A DNA stretch of 64,000 nt from NCBI RefSeq assembly GCF_029690045.1, contig NZ_CP121464.1, forward strand, positions 2,976,001 through 3,040,000. The letters are read 5' to 3'. The notes below the pieces were generated by a model. It was not told where the DNA came from. It ran no database searches and was given only the letters and a program-made list of their open reading frames with translations. Made by a program: the position numbers and the translations under genes. Below, in pieces: positions 50,669 to 61,013 of the stretch (the first letter of the stretch is position 1; each line of letters begins with the position of its first letter). The stretch comes from Janthinobacterium rivuli. GTDB taxonomy: Bacteria; Pseudomonadota; Gammaproteobacteria; Burkholderiales; Burkholderiaceae_D.

Positions 50669-50696
50669 TTTACACTGCAGTGAATAATTGTAATAC
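50669..50696 (+). promoter_or_regulatory. Candidate promoter of frr
   Basis: TTTACA (50669-50674) and TAATAC (50691-50696) are 16 bases apart, about 30 bases before the frr ATG. It would bypass the inverted-repeat element upstream. Confidence 0.35.
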
Positions 50697-50725
50697 CCAT
50701 TTATTATCAAGATATAGGAGGGCGT

Positions 50726-51286
50726 ATGTCCTTAGCTGACGTTAAAAAGAACACCCAGGAACGCATGACGAAGTCGCTGGAAACACTGCGGGCCGATCTG
50801 GCCAAAGTGCGTACCGGCCGCGCCCATACGGGTATCCTGGACCACGTGATGGTCGATTACTACGGTTCGCCGACGGCGCTGACCCAGGTCGCCAACGTGA
50901 CCCTGATCGATGCGCGTACCATCGGTGTGCAGCCGTACGAAAAGAAGATGGCCAACACCATCGAAAAAGCCATCCGCGACGCCGACCTGGGCCTGAACCC
51001 GTCGGCACAGGGCGACCTGATCCGCGTTCCGACGCCGCCGCTGACGGAAGAGCGCCGCAAGGAAATGGTCAAGCTGGTCAAGAGCGAAGCGGAAGACGCG
51101 AAGATTGCCGTGCGTAACATTCGCCGCGATGCGAACGAGTCGCTGAAGAAGCTGGTCAAGGAAAAAGCCTGCTCCGAGGACGATGAGCGCCGCTCGTCGG
51201 AAGAAGTGCAGAAGCTGACGGACAAGTTTATTGCCGACATCGACAAGATGGTCGTCGACAAAGAAAAAGAAGTGCTGACGGTCTAG
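50726..51286 (+). CDS. frr: Ribosome recycling factor
   Basis: The protein has 186 residues, with AGGAGGG before the ATG. It splits post-termination ribosomes together with EF-G. Signatures: [39 protein letters not shown] and [16 protein letters not shown] strong hairpin follows the stop. Confidence 0.98.
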   Translation: MSLADVKKNTQERMTKSLETLRADLAKVRTGRAHTGILDHVMVDYYGSPTALTQVANVTLIDARTIGVQPYEKKMANTIEKAIRDADLGLNPSAQGDLIRVPTPPLTEERRKEMVKLVKSEAEDAKIAVRNIRRDANESLKKLVKEKACSEDDERRSSEEVQKLTDKFIADIDKMVVDKEKEVLTV

Positions 51287-51301
51287 TTTTCAGTCCTTCG
51301 A

Positions 51302-51336
51302 CACTGCCCGGAAAAGCATGGCTTTTCCGGGCAGTG
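51302..51336 (+). terminator. Strong hairpin after frr
   Basis: CACTGCCCGGAAAAGC, loop ATG, GCTTTTCCGGGCAGTG is a perfect 16-bp stem, followed by CTATTTGG. The T-tract is short, but the stem is very stable. It lies 16 bases after the frr stop. Confidence 0.7.
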
Positions 51337-51384
51337 CTATTTGGCGCATAATAGCTATCTTTTATTTTTGGTATTCTTGTTTTC

Positions 51385-52152
51385 ATGATCTATTCGAGTT
51401 CGACAACGGCAGTACCTGAGGTCGGTACGGTGCCGCGCCATGTGGCAATCATTATGGATGGCAATGGTCGCTGGGCAACCAAACGCTTCCTGCCCCGCGT
51501 GGCTGGCCACGTCAAGGGCGCCGACGCCGTGCGCGGCATCGTCGAGACTTGCCTCGAACGCGGTGTCGAGTACCTGACCCTGTTTGCCTTCAGTTCTGAA
51601 AACTGGCGCCGCCCGGAAGAAGAGGTGTCGATGCTGATGCGCCTGTTCGTCACGATGCTGGAACGCGAAGTGGTCAAGATGCATGCCAACGATATCCGCC
51701 TGAAGGTGGTGGGCGACCTGTCGCGCTTCAATGAGCAGCTGCAAACCCTGATCGCCAATGCGGAGCGCAAGACGGCGAACAACACACGCCTGACGGTGTC
51801 CATCTGCGCCAATTACGGCGGCCGCTGGGACATCATGCAGGCAGTCAATAAAATGACGGCCGAGGCGGCAGTCAATGGCCAGCCCGCCGCACACGCTTAC
51901 ACGGAAGAGCAACTGGCGCCGCACCTGGCCATGGCCTACGCGCCCGAGCCCGACCTGTTCATCCGCACGGGCGGCGAGCAGCGCATTTCCAATTTCCTCC
52001 TGTGGCAACTGGCGTACACTGAGTTGTTTTTCACCGAGACTTTCTGGCCCGACTTCAATGACGAGTGCCTCGACGCGGCAATCGCGTCTTACCAGCAGCG
52101 CGAACGGCGCTTTGGCCGTACCAGCGCGCAATTAACTGAAAAGACAAACTGA
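51385..52152 (+). CDS. uppS: Undecaprenyl (polyprenyl) diphosphate synthase
   Basis: The protein has 255 residues. It condenses isopentenyl-PP units onto farnesyl-PP to make the lipid carrier for cell-wall synthesis. Signatures: [33 protein letters not shown], and [22 protein letters not shown]. Its TGA overlaps the cdsA ATG by one base. The region just upstream (51337-51384) is AT-rich and may carry a promoter. Confidence 0.97.
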   Translation: MIYSSSTTAVPEVGTVPRHVAIIMDGNGRWATKRFLPRVAGHVKGADAVRGIVETCLERGVEYLTLFAFSSENWRRPEEEVSMLMRLFVTMLEREVVKMHANDIRLKVVGDLSRFNEQLQTLIANAERKTANNTRLTVSICANYGGRWDIMQAVNKMTAEAAVNGQPAAHAYTEEQLAPHLAMAYAPEPDLFIRTGGEQRISNFLLWQLAYTELFFTETFWPDFNDECLDAAIASYQQRERRFGRTSAQLTEKTN

Positions 52153-52985
52153 TGCTGAAAACACGGATAATCACCGCCCTGGTCTTGTTGGCGGTCTTGC
52201 TGCCGGTTCTGTATCTGAATTATTTCCCCGCCTTCGCCGTGATCGCCACGGCGTTCTTCGGCGCCGCCATCTGGGAAAGCTTCCGCATCTTCAAAAATCG
52301 CCAGGCGCTGCTGATTGCCGCCATCTGGACCGCCGCCTTCGCATATACGTTTTTTGTCGGCAACGGCATGGCGCAGCTCAATTTCTGGTTCGCCCTGTGC
52401 GTGGCCATCTGGCTGATCCGCTTCGTGCCCTCGCTGGCGACGGGCTTGCCGCCCACCGAAGGCCTGGGCAATACCTTGCTCAGCCTGGTGTACCCGGTGA
52501 CCATCGTCGGCTGTTTTGTTGCCATCATCGCCCTGTTCCTGCATAGCCCCTTGTACCTGCTGTCCGTCATGGCCCTCGTGTGGATCGCCGATATCGGCGC
52601 CTACTTCTCGGGCAAGGCTTTCGGCAAGCGCAAGCTGGCGCCAAGTATTTCCCCCGGTAAATCCTGGGAAGGCGCCATCGGCGGCGGTATCGCCGTGCTC
52701 GTCATCTCCGCCATCACCATCGTGGCCGCGCCATCGCTGCCGGTCTTGCAAGACACCTTTGCCGTGCAGCTGCAATTGCGCCGCGGCTGGCCGGTGGCCT
52801 TGCTGGTGCTGCTGCTGATCGTCGCCGCCAGCATCGTCGGCGACCTGTTCGAATCCCAATTGAAGCGCCGCGCCGGCATCAAGGACAGCAGCAACCTGCT
52901 GCCTGGCCATGGCGGCGTACTCGACCGTATCGATGCCTTGATCCCGGTCCTGCCATTTGCCGCCCTCGTGGCCAGCTGGCTTTAA
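52152..52985 (+). CDS. cdsA: Phosphatidate cytidylyltransferase
   Basis: The protein has 277 residues with about seven to eight membrane helices. It makes CDP-diacylglycerol for phospholipids. The family signature is near the C-terminus: [20 protein letters not shown], with the earlier [13 protein letters not shown]. Overlaps uppS and precedes dxr by eight bases. Confidence 0.96.
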   Translation: MLKTRIITALVLLAVLLPVLYLNYFPAFAVIATAFFGAAIWESFRIFKNRQALLIAAIWTAAFAYTFFVGNGMAQLNFWFALCVAIWLIRFVPSLATGLPPTEGLGNTLLSLVYPVTIVGCFVAIIALFLHSPLYLLSVMALVWIADIGAYFSGKAFGKRKLAPSISPGKSWEGAIGGGIAVLVISAITIVAAPSLPVLQDTFAVQLQLRRGWPVALLVLLLIVAASIVGDLFESQLKRRAGIKDSSNLLPGHGGVLDRIDALIPVLPFAALVASWL

Positions 52986-52993
52986 GGAAACTC

Positions 52994-54178
52994 ATGCAAT
53001 ACCTCACCATCCTTGGCGCGACCGGCTCGATCGGCGTGTCCACCCTGGACGTGCTCGCGCGTCATCCGGAGCAATACAGCGTGTATGCGCTGAGCGCGCA
53101 CAGCCGTGTGGCTGAGCTGGCCGCCCAGTGTCTGCAATTCCGTCCCCAGCGCGCCGTCGTCGGCACGGCGGATGCCGCCCTTGAACTGACGCGCTTGCTG
53201 CGCGGGCAGGGCGTCGATACGCAGGTCGAGTACGGCGTGGACGCCCTGTGCGCCATCGCCAGCGCGCCGCAAGTGACGGGTGTGATGGCGGCCATCGTCG
53301 GCGCGGCCGGCCTGGCGCCCACCCTGGCGGCGGCGCGTGCTGGCAAGAAAGTATTGCTGGCCAATAAAGAAGCGCTGGTGATGTCCGGCCAGCTGTTCAT
53401 CGATGCCGTGCACGATAACGGCGCCGTGCTGCTGCCGATCGACAGCGAACACAACGCCATCTTCCAATGCATGCCGCACGCCCATGGCCGCGCGCCGGGC
53501 GCCGCCGGCGTGGCGAAAATCGTGCTCACCGCTTCCGGCGGTCCCTTCCTCACGCGCGACGTCGAGACGCTCGACGCGGTCACGCCGGACCAGGCCTGCA
53601 AACATCCGACCTGGGCCATGGGGCGCAAGATTTCCGTCGATTCGGCCACCATGATGAACAAGGGCCTGGAAGTGATCGAGGCGCACTGGCTGTTCGGCGC
53701 GCCGGCCGAGCAGATCGAAGTGCTGATCCACCCGCAAAGCGTGATCCATTCGATGGTGTCGTACATCGACGGTTCCGTGCTGGCCCAGCTGGGCAATCCG
53801 GACATGCGCACGCCGATCGCGCACGCGCTGGCGTATCCGCGGCGCATCGCTTCCGGCGTGGCGCAACTGGACCTGGCGCAAGTGGCGACCCTGCAGTTCG
53901 AGCGCCCCGATTTCCGCCGTTTCCCTTGCCTGGCGCTGGCCTTCGACGCCTTGCGGGCGGGCGGTACGGCGCCGGCCCTGCTGAACGCGGCCAATGAAGT
54001 GGCCGTGCAAGCGTTTCTTGACGAACGGATCGGTTTCCGCCATATCGACCGGGTCATCGCGCACGTGATCGAGACGGTGCCGCACGGCGCCGCGTCCAGC
54101 ATCGAAGCCGTGATGGAGCAGGACCGCCTGGCCCGAGCGGCCGCGCAAGCGTACATCGCCCAAAGGCTGGCCGCATGA
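52994..54178 (+). CDS. dxr: 1-deoxy-D-xylulose-5-phosphate reductoisomerase
   Basis: The protein has 394 residues. It converts DXP to MEP with NADPH, the committed step of the MEP isoprenoid pathway that feeds uppS. Signatures: [15 protein letters not shown] (NADPH binding), [24 protein letters not shown] and [21 protein letters not shown] (in part). It overlaps rseP as ATGA. Confidence 0.97.
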   Translation: MQYLTILGATGSIGVSTLDVLARHPEQYSVYALSAHSRVAELAAQCLQFRPQRAVVGTADAALELTRLLRGQGVDTQVEYGVDALCAIASAPQVTGVMAAIVGAAGLAPTLAAARAGKKVLLANKEALVMSGQLFIDAVHDNGAVLLPIDSEHNAIFQCMPHAHGRAPGAAGVAKIVLTASGGPFLTRDVETLDAVTPDQACKHPTWAMGRKISVDSATMMNKGLEVIEAHWLFGAPAEQIEVLIHPQSVIHSMVSYIDGSVLAQLGNPDMRTPIAHALAYPRRIASGVAQLDLAQVATLQFERPDFRRFPCLALAFDALRAGGTAPALLNAANEVAVQAFLDERIGFRHIDRVIAHVIETVPHGAASSIEAVMEQDRLARAAAQAYIAQRLAA

Positions 54179-55536
54179 CCTTGATTACCACCTTGCTGGC
54201 GTTCATCGTTGCGCTGGGCTCGCTGATCACCTTGCACGAGCTGGGGCATTACCTGGTGGCGCGCTGGTGCGGCGTCAAAGTGCTGCGTTTCTCGATCGGC
54301 ATGGGAAAAGTGGTGTACTCGCGCAAGTTTGGCAAGGACCAGACGGAGTGGGCGATTTCCGCGCTGCCGCTGGGCGGCTATGTGAGCATGCTCGACAGCC
54401 GCGCGCAAGACCTCAGCGATTTGCCGGAAAGCGAATTGCGCCGCGAGTTCACGCGCCAGAGCGTGTGGCGCCGCATCGCCATCGTGGCCGCCGGCCCGCT
54501 GGCCAATTTCCTCGTCGCCATCGTGCTGTATGCGGGTCTGTTCATGCATGGCATCGAAGAGCCGTCGAGTAAACTCGGTCCCGTGGCCGAAGAGACGGCC
54601 GCCCATGCGGCCGGCTTGCGCAGCGGCGATACGGTTGAAGCGGTGAATGGCAAGGCCGTGGCCAGCTGGTCCGAACTGCGCTGGGAATTGATCCAGGCTA
54701 CCCTCGACAAGCAGCCGGCCCGCATCGAAGTGCGCCGTCCCGACCGCGGCCAGCAGGAAGCGATCTTGCCGACGGCCAGCCTGACGGAGACGGACCTGGA
54801 AGGCGACGTGCTGGGCAAGCTGGGCCTGACCCTGGCCCGTTCCGCGCCCACCTTGATGGAAATCATGCCCGGTGGCGCCGCCGCGCGCGCCGGCCTGCAG
54901 AAGAACGACCAGATCCTGGCCATCGACGAACAGCCCGTGCACGACGTGGCGGCCGTCATCGCCACCCTGAGCCAGGCGCCGGGCAAGACCTTGCAATTGC
55001 AGCTCCTGCGCCAGGGCCAGGATCTGACCCTGTCCATCACGCCGGACGCCGTGCCGGGCGCCGGGGCGGAGGGAGCTGTAACAGTTGGTAAGATACAAGC
55101 AAAGCTGGGGCAGGTGCCGGATATGATCACCGTGGCCTCCGGACCGTTCGCCGCCGTGGGCAAGGCGTCCACCAAGGTCTGGGATACCAGTGTCATGAGC
55201 CTGAAAATGCTGGGCAAAATGATCACCGGCCAGGTCTCGCTGAAGAATGTGACGGGGCCCATTACCATCGCCGATTACGCGGGCCAGACGGCGCGCATCG
55301 GCCTGGTAAGCTACCTGAGCTTCATTGCCTTCATCAGTATCAGTCTGGGCGTGATGAATTTGCTACCCATTCCTGTTCTGGATGGCGGGCATTTGCTGTA
55401 TTATTCGCTGGAAGTTTTGACCGGACGCCCCTTGCCGGAGCGCGTAGGCGAGATTGCCCAGCGCCTGGGGATCGGTTTGTTGCTGACCTTGATGGTGCTT
55501 GCCGTCTTTAATGACGTGTTGCGATTGCTGAATTAG
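54175..55536 (+). CDS. rseP: Regulator of sigma-E protease, site-2 membrane metalloprotease
   Basis: The protein has 453 residues. It cleaves anti-sigma factors within the membrane. The zinc site is [16 protein letters not shown] (HExxH) near residue 22 and the distal [16 protein letters not shown] near 400. Two tandem PDZ domains lie in between (~105-190 and ~205-290). Three to four membrane helices. It sits just before bamA, matching the envelope-stress context. Confidence 0.96.
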   Translation: MTLITTLLAFIVALGSLITLHELGHYLVARWCGVKVLRFSIGMGKVVYSRKFGKDQTEWAISALPLGGYVSMLDSRAQDLSDLPESELRREFTRQSVWRRIAIVAAGPLANFLVAIVLYAGLFMHGIEEPSSKLGPVAEETAAHAAGLRSGDTVEAVNGKAVASWSELRWELIQATLDKQPARIEVRRPDRGQQEAILPTASLTETDLEGDVLGKLGLTLARSAPTLMEIMPGGAAARAGLQKNDQILAIDEQPVHDVAAVIATLSQAPGKTLQLQLLRQGQDLTLSITPDAVPGAGAEGAVTVGKIQAKLGQVPDMITVASGPFAAVGKASTKVWDTSVMSLKMLGKMITGQVSLKNVTGPITIADYAGQTARIGLVSYLSFIAFISISLGVMNLLPIPVLDGGHLLYYSLEVLTGRPLPERVGEIAQRLGIGLLLTLMVLAVFNDVLRLLN

Positions 55537-55619
55537 GGCGGTGGTTGATGCCATTGCGTGAGTCGCACAAGCAATCTTTTGTGTATGTTGTCCATTGATT
55601 TACCCATTGAATAACCCCA

Positions 55620-57956
55620 ATGAAATTACATTCTGCTCGTTTTGCCTTGCCTTCCTTTCGCCGCAGCCTGATCGGCGCCGCCGTCATGGCCATCTGTTCC
55701 GGCCACGCGCTGGCCGTCCAGCCATTTACTGTCAAGGACATCCGGGTCGAAGGGATCCAGCGTACTGAAGCGGGCACCGTGTTTGCCTACCTGCCGGTGC
55801 GGGTTGGCGAAACGTTCTCCGACGAGAAGAGTATCGCCGCCATCAAGGCCCTGTATGCGACGGGCATGTTCAAGGATGTGCGCCTGGAAGCCGAGGGCGA
55901 CGTGCTGGTGGTGCTGGTCGAGGAACGTCCGGCCATCGCTTCCGTGGCATTTACGGGTACCAAGGAATTTGAAAAGGATGTGCTGGTCAAGGCATTGAAG
56001 GAAATCGGCGTGGGTGAAGCCAAGATTTTCGACAAGGCATCCGTTGACCGCGCGGAACAGGAACTCAAGCGCCAGTACCTGTCGCATGGCCTGTACGGCG
56101 TGAAGATCACCACCACCGTCACGCCGATCGAGCGCAACCGCGTCAACGTGGTGTTCGCCGTCGACGAGGGCGACGTGGCCCGCATCAAGCAGATCAATAT
56201 CGTCGGCAACAAGGCCTTCACCGACAAGGAGCTGCGCGAACAGCTGGCCTTGAACACGGGCGGCTGGTTCAGCTGGTACACCAAGGCCGATCAATATTCG
56301 AAGACCAAGCTGACGGGCGACATCGAAGCGCTCAAGTCCTACTACCTGGACCGCGGCTATATCGAGATGCAGGTCGACTCGACGCAAGTGTCGATCACGC
56401 CCGATAAAAAAGACATTTACCTGACGATCAATATCACCGAAGGTGAAAAGTACAAGATCGCCGGCACCAAGTTCGAAGGCGAGATGTTCGGCCGCGAAGA
56501 AGAACTGAAAGCGCTGAACCTGATGCGCGAAGGCGAGATCTATTCGGGCGCGCGCCTGACGGCCACGAACAAGCGCATCCAGGACCGCCTGGCCACGTTC
56601 GGCTACGCCTTTGCCAACGTCAACGCGAATCCGGAAATCAACCGCGAAAAGCATGAAGTCGGTTTCACCTTTTTCATCGATCCGGGCAAGCGCGTCTACG
56701 TGCGCCACATGAATATCGCCGGCAACACCACCACGCGCGATGAAGTCATCCGCCGTGAATTCCGCCAGTTCGAATCGTCCTGGTACGACAGCAACAAGAT
56801 CAAGCTGTCGCGCGACCGTGTCGACCGCCTCGGCTACTTCAAGGACGTGACCATCGACACGCCGGAAGCGCAGGGCACGACCGACCAGGTCGACGTCAAC
56901 GTGACGGTGGTGGAAAAACCAACGGGTAACTTCCTGATCGGCGGCGCGTTCTCGCAATCGGAAAAATTCACGCTGTCGGCGTCGATTTCGCAGGCCAACT
57001 TCGCCGGTAGCGGCAACACGGTCGGCATTGAACTCAATACCAGCCATTACAGCCGCACCATTGCGTTTTCGCAAACCAATCCGTACTACACGGACGATGG
57101 CATTTCGCGCAGTTTTGAAGTCTACCTGCGCACGACGGAACCGCCGGCGCTGAACATCGGCAGCTACAAGATCAAGCAAACCGGTGGCCGCGTCAGTTTC
57201 GGCGTGCCGTTCTCGGAAGTCGATACCGTCTTCTTCGGTATCGGCGGCGAGCGCTCGCGCATCGAGACCGATATCACCAGCCCGATCCGCTTCAAACAGT
57301 ACGTGGTCGACAATGGCGGCCCGTCCGACGGCATCGGTTCGGCCACGACGAATTCCATCCCGCTGACGGCGGCATGGCAGCGCGACAGCCGCGACAGCGC
57401 CCTGACGCCATCGATCGGCCGCTACCAGCGCGTCAACCTGGAGGCTGACCTGATCGGCGACCAGAAGTACTTCCGTGCCATCTACGAGCACCAGTATTTC
57501 CGTCCGCTGTTCAGCAAAGTCACCCTGGCGCTGAAGGGCGAGCTCGATTACGGCCACGGCATCGGCAAGCACGTGTATCCGGTCTTCAAGAACTTCTACG
57601 GCGGCGGCATCGGTTCGGTGCGCGGCTACCTGAGTTCCTCGCTGGGCGCGGTCGAACCGAGCACCAACGATGCCTTGGGCGGCGCTTCGCGCCTGATCGC
57701 CAACGCGGAACTGCAGATGCCATTCCCCGGTTCGGGCAATGACCGCAGCTTGCGCTGGTTCGGTTTCCTTGACGGCGGCCAGGTCTACCAGGAAGGCGAA
57801 AAAATGCGTCTGTCGCAATTGCGCTATTCTGCTGGCTTGGGCATCAGCTGGATTTCACCGGTGGGCCCGCTCAAACTGAGCTATGCCAAGCCGCTGAACG
57901 CCAAGCCGACGGATCGCCTGGAGCGCTTCCAGTTCCAGATGGGCACCGGTTTTTAA
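55620..57956 (+). CDS. bamA: Outer membrane protein assembly factor BamA
   Basis: The protein has 778 residues with a signal peptide (RRSLIGAAVMAICSGHALA). Five POTRA repeats (~25-430) are followed by the 16-strand beta-barrel, with FKNFYGGGIGSVRGYLSSS containing the conserved VRGY/F motif near residue 675 and a terminal aromatic residue (MGTGF) typical of outer-membrane insertion. Essential core of the BAM complex. It precedes skp. Confidence 0.97.
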   Translation: MKLHSARFALPSFRRSLIGAAVMAICSGHALAVQPFTVKDIRVEGIQRTEAGTVFAYLPVRVGETFSDEKSIAAIKALYATGMFKDVRLEAEGDVLVVLVEERPAIASVAFTGTKEFEKDVLVKALKEIGVGEAKIFDKASVDRAEQELKRQYLSHGLYGVKITTTVTPIERNRVNVVFAVDEGDVARIKQINIVGNKAFTDKELREQLALNTGGWFSWYTKADQYSKTKLTGDIEALKSYYLDRGYIEMQVDSTQVSITPDKKDIYLTINITEGEKYKIAGTKFEGEMFGREEELKALNLMREGEIYSGARLTATNKRIQDRLATFGYAFANVNANPEINREKHEVGFTFFIDPGKRVYVRHMNIAGNTTTRDEVIRREFRQFESSWYDSNKIKLSRDRVDRLGYFKDVTIDTPEAQGTTDQVDVNVTVVEKPTGNFLIGGAFSQSEKFTLSASISQANFAGSGNTVGIELNTSHYSRTIAFSQTNPYYTDDGISRSFEVYLRTTEPPALNIGSYKIKQTGGRVSFGVPFSEVDTVFFGIGGERSRIETDITSPIRFKQYVVDNGGPSDGIGSATTNSIPLTAAWQRDSRDSALTPSIGRYQRVNLEADLIGDQKYFRAIYEHQYFRPLFSKVTLALKGELDYGHGIGKHVYPVFKNFYGGGIGSVRGYLSSSLGAVEPSTNDALGGASRLIANAELQMPFPGSGNDRSLRWFGFLDGGQVYQEGEKMRLSQLRYSAGLGISWISPVGPLKLSYAKPLNAKPTDRLERFQFQMGTGF

Positions 57957-58007
57957 CCGGCCATCTGAACCGGGGCGAGAGCTTTTACTTTTTGACCATG
58001 GAGTATC

Positions 58008-58526
58008 ATGAACACCGCATCCGCTACCCTGCCCAAGACCCTTGCCGTGATCGCATTGTGCTGGAGTTCGCTGTTGCCGGTGCAGGCGCAGGCTCAGGAG
58101 TCGAAGATCGCCTGGATCAGCAGCGAACGTATTTATAACGAATCGAGACTGGCCAAGCTGGCCAGCGCCAAGCTGGCCGAAGAGTTCCGCTCGCGTGAAA
58201 AGGCCGTGCAGGAACTGGCCAGCCGCTTCAAGGTCGCCAACGAAGCCCTGGAAAAGGACATGCCGACCCTGAGCGAGGCGGAGCGCGCCAAGCGCCAGCG
58301 CGAGTTTTTCGAGCTGGACAAGGAGCTGCAACGCCGTCAGCGCGAGTTCCGCGAAGACCTGAGCCAGCGCACGAACGAAGAGCGTAGCGCCATCGCGGAA
58401 AAAGCCAACACCATCATCCAGCAGATGGCGCATATCGAAGGATATGACATCGTGCTGCAGGAAGCCCTGTGGGCCAGCCCGCGCATCGACATTACCGACA
58501 AGGTTTTGAAGGCGCTGGATAAGTAA
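58008..58526 (+). CDS. skp: Periplasmic chaperone Skp/OmpH
   Basis: The protein has 172 residues with a signal peptide (LAVIALCWSSLLPVQAQAQ). The mature part is KIAWISSERIYNESRLA followed by a long charged coiled coil (~45-135) and a C-terminal EGYDIVLQEALWASPRIDITDKVL (in part), the Skp/OmpH layout. It escorts unfolded outer-membrane proteins to BamA. The order bamA-skp-lpxD is conserved. Confidence 0.92.
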   Translation: MNTASATLPKTLAVIALCWSSLLPVQAQAQESKIAWISSERIYNESRLAKLASAKLAEEFRSREKAVQELASRFKVANEALEKDMPTLSEAERAKRQREFFELDKELQRRQREFREDLSQRTNEERSAIAEKANTIIQQMAHIEGYDIVLQEALWASPRIDITDKVLKALDK

Positions 58527-58540
58527 CAGTAACGGTTTCA

Positions 58541-58657
58541 AGCCTGGCAGTGCCGTAGCGAGCGGATGTGAGTTGTGGTTGAGAAGCGGAGCTGTGCTGG
58601 AGCACAGTGAGCATCGGAGACCGCAAATCGCGCCGCGCAACAGGCATAGTCAGGCGT
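58541..58657. repeat. Structured dispersed repeat, copy B (~117 bp)
   Basis: This is the second copy of the element at 1196-1314, in opposite orientation, here between skp and lpxD. Its central palindrome CTGTGCTGGAGCACAG (58592-58607) replaces the CCGTACT/AGTACGG arms of copy A with paired changes, and the next stem outward (TGTGGTT with GACCGCA) also covaries with copy A (GGTGGCC with GGCCGCC). It ends 18 bases before the lpxD start. Confidence 0.75.
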
Positions 58658-58675
58658 TTTTATAAGGGTATATCG

Positions 58676-59731
58676 ATGGGCACTCGACTAGGTGAATTGG
58701 TCGAACGCTTCGGCGGGCAATTGGCGGGCGATGCCAACCTGGAAGTTACAGGCATCGCACCGCTGGCCGACGCCGGCGCTTCGCACATCAGCTTTCTCAG
58801 CAATAGCAAATTCCGCGCACAGGCGGCCCAGAGCGGCGCTTGCGCGCTGATACTCACGCCGGCCGACGACGCGCTGATCGGCGGCGAGTACGCCGGCGCG
58901 CGTATCGTCACTCCGAATCCCTATGTGTATTTCGCGCGCGCGGCGCAGTATTTCGCCGCCCTGCACGACATCAAGCCGCCCGTGGGTATCCATGCCAGCG
59001 CCATCGTTGATGATGGCGCGCAGGTCGACGCGACCGCATCGGTCGGGCCGCGCGCCGTGATCGAAGCGGGCGCCGTGATCGGTCCTGCCTGCGTCATCGG
59101 CGCCGGTTGCGTGGTAGGGCGCGACGCCGTCATCGGCGCCGGTACCCAGTTGTTCGCCAACGTCACCTTCCATGCGCGCTGCGTGATTGGCCAGCGCGGC
59201 ATCATCCATTCGGGCGCCGTCATCGGCACCGACGGATTCGGCTTTGCCAACGAAGGCGGCGTGTATATCAAGATTCCGCAGACGGGCAGGGTGGTGATCG
59301 GTGACGATGTCGACATCGGCGCCAACACCACCATCGACCGTGGCGCACTGGCCGACACCATCATCGAAGATGGCGTCAAGCTCGATAACCAGATCCAGAT
59401 CGGCCACAACTGCCACATTGGCGCGCACACGGCCATGGCCGGTTGCGTCGGCGTGGCCGGCAGCGCCGTCATCGGCAAGTACTGCACCTTTGGCGGCGCC
59501 GCCATGGTGCTGGGCCACCTGACCATCGCCGACCGCGTCCACGTGGGCTCGGGCAGCATGGTTTCGCGTTCGATTCTTGAGGCGGGCCAGTACACGGGCT
59601 TCTATCCGCTGGCCAAGAACGCCGACTGGGAAAAGAGCGCCGCCATCGTGCGCAACCTGTCAAGCATGCGCGAGAAGATCCGCGCGCTTGAAAAAACAAT
59701 TAAAACACTGACCACGCAAGACGAAAAATGA
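58676..59731 (+). CDS. lpxD: UDP-3-O-(3-hydroxyacyl)glucosamine N-acyltransferase
   Basis: Start at ATG 58676 ([16 protein letters not shown]...), 351 residues; the frame continues upstream through the repeat but lacks family similarity there. It adds the second acyl chain in lipid A synthesis. An N-terminal uridine-binding domain precedes left-handed beta-helix hexapeptide repeats (IDGVQ-like runs such as [15 protein letters not shown]) with the catalytic His in [13 protein letters not shown]. Overlaps fabZ as ATGA. Confidence 0.96.
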   Translation: MGTRLGELVERFGGQLAGDANLEVTGIAPLADAGASHISFLSNSKFRAQAAQSGACALILTPADDALIGGEYAGARIVTPNPYVYFARAAQYFAALHDIKPPVGIHASAIVDDGAQVDATASVGPRAVIEAGAVIGPACVIGAGCVVGRDAVIGAGTQLFANVTFHARCVIGQRGIIHSGAVIGTDGFGFANEGGVYIKIPQTGRVVIGDDVDIGANTTIDRGALADTIIEDGVKLDNQIQIGHNCHIGAHTAMAGCVGVAGSAVIGKYCTFGGAAMVLGHLTIADRVHVGSGSMVSRSILEAGQYTGFYPLAKNADWEKSAAIVRNLSSMREKIRALEKTIKTLTTQDEK

Positions 59732-60222
59732 CTACTGAAAAAAAGACCCTCGACATCCTCGCCATCAAATCGCTGCTGCCGCACCGTTACCCGCTGCTGC
59801 TGGTTGACCGCGTGCTGGACTGGGAAGCGAACAAAACCATCACCGCCATCAAGAACGTGACGGTCAACGAAGAGTTCTTCCAGGGCCATTTCCCGCACAA
59901 GCCGGTCATGCCTGGCGTGCTGATGATCGAAGCGCTGGCGCAGACGGCGGCCTTGCTGTCGTTCCTGTCGATGGGCGTGAAACCGGACGAAAATTCGGTG
60001 GTGTACTTTGTCGGTATCGACAATGCGCGCTTCAAGCGTCCCGTCGAACCGGGCGACCAGCTGAAGATGGACGTGGAAATCCTGCGCGTTTCGCGCGGCA
60101 TCTGGAAGTACAAGGCCGTCGGTACGGTCGACGGCAAGGTCGCGCTGGAAGCGGAACTGATGTGCACCATCCGCAGCGCGCAGGATGCGAGCCAATCTGC
60201 GAGCCAGCCAGCGGGGCAGTAA
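59728..60222 (+). CDS. fabZ: 3-hydroxyacyl-[acyl-carrier-protein] dehydratase
   Basis: The protein has 164 residues, hot-dog fold. It dehydrates 3-hydroxyacyl-ACP in fatty-acid elongation and so competes with lpxA/lpxD for the acyl-ACP pool. [19 protein letters not shown] holds the catalytic His and Glu. The C-terminal ~15 residues are a Ser/Gln/Ala tail. Its TAA shares a base with the lpxA ATG. Confidence 0.97.
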   Translation: MTTEKKTLDILAIKSLLPHRYPLLLVDRVLDWEANKTITAIKNVTVNEEFFQGHFPHKPVMPGVLMIEALAQTAALLSFLSMGVKPDENSVVYFVGIDNARFKRPVEPGDQLKMDVEILRVSRGIWKYKAVGTVDGKVALEAELMCTIRSAQDASQSASQPAGQ

Positions 60223-61013
60223 TGGCGGCCATCCACTCCACGGCAGTCATCGATCCGAAGGCCGAGCTCGACAGCTCGGTCGAGGTGGGTCCGTACACCA
60301 TCATCGGTCCGCACGTGCGCATCGGCGCTGGCACGAAGGTTGGCCCGCACGTGGTCATCGACGGCCACACGACGATCGGCAGCGACAACCACCTGTTCCA
60401 GTTTTCCTCCATCGGCGCGCAGCCGCAGGATAAAAAATGGGCGGGCGAGGCGACGCGCCTGGACATCGGCGACCGCAACACCATCCGCGAATTTTGCACC
60501 TTCAACACGGGCACCGTGCAGGGTGGCGGCGTGACGCGCCTGGGCAATGACAACTGGATCTCGGCGTATGTGCACCTGGCGCACGACTGCCTGGTGGGCA
60601 ACAACACGATTTTTTCCAACAACGCGCAGCTGGCGGGCCACGTGGAAATCGGCGACTGGGTCATCATGAGCGGCTTCGCCAACGTGCACCAGTTTTGCAA
60701 GATCGGCGCGCACGCCTTCGTCGGCATGAGCACCAGCCTGACGCAGGACGTACCACCGTTCGTCCTGTTGAACGGTAATCCGGCGCAAGCCCACGGCGTC
60801 AATATCGAAGGCTTGAAACGCCGCGGCTTTACGCGCGAGCAGATCAACGGCATCCGCACCGCGTATAAACTCATCTACCGCTCGGGACTGACCCTGGAAG
60901 AATCCAAGGCTGCCCTGTTCGAAGAAGAGGCGGCGTCGTCGCCCGAGGTGGCGCAACACATACGCGCCATGCGCGAATTCCTTGGCGTGGCGTCGCGTGG
61001 CATCGTCCGCTGA
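60222..61013 (+). CDS. lpxA: UDP-N-acetylglucosamine O-acyltransferase
   Basis: Start at ATG 60222 ([16 protein letters not shown]...), 263 residues. First enzyme of lipid A synthesis. Hexapeptide repeats (IGPHVRIGAGTKVGPHVVI) form the left-handed helix; the catalytic His lies in YVHLAHDCLVGNNTIFSN. The C-terminal helices begin at LKRRGFTREQINGIRTAYK. It overlaps lpxB. Confidence 0.96.
   Translation: MAAIHSTAVIDPKAELDSSVEVGPYTIIGPHVRIGAGTKVGPHVVIDGHTTIGSDNHLFQFSSIGAQPQDKKWAGEATRLDIGDRNTIREFCTFNTGTVQGGGVTRLGNDNWISAYVHLAHDCLVGNNTIFSNNAQLAGHVEIGDWVIMSGFANVHQFCKIGAHAFVGMSTSLTQDVPPFVLLNGNPAQAHGVNIEGLKRRGFTREQINGIRTAYKLIYRSGLTLEESKAALFEEEAASSPEVAQHIRAMREFLGVASRGIVR

Noticed and set aside
55626..57818. 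730-codon minus-strand open frame opposite bamA
   Set aside because: An antisense shadow; BamA is unmistakable on the plus strand.
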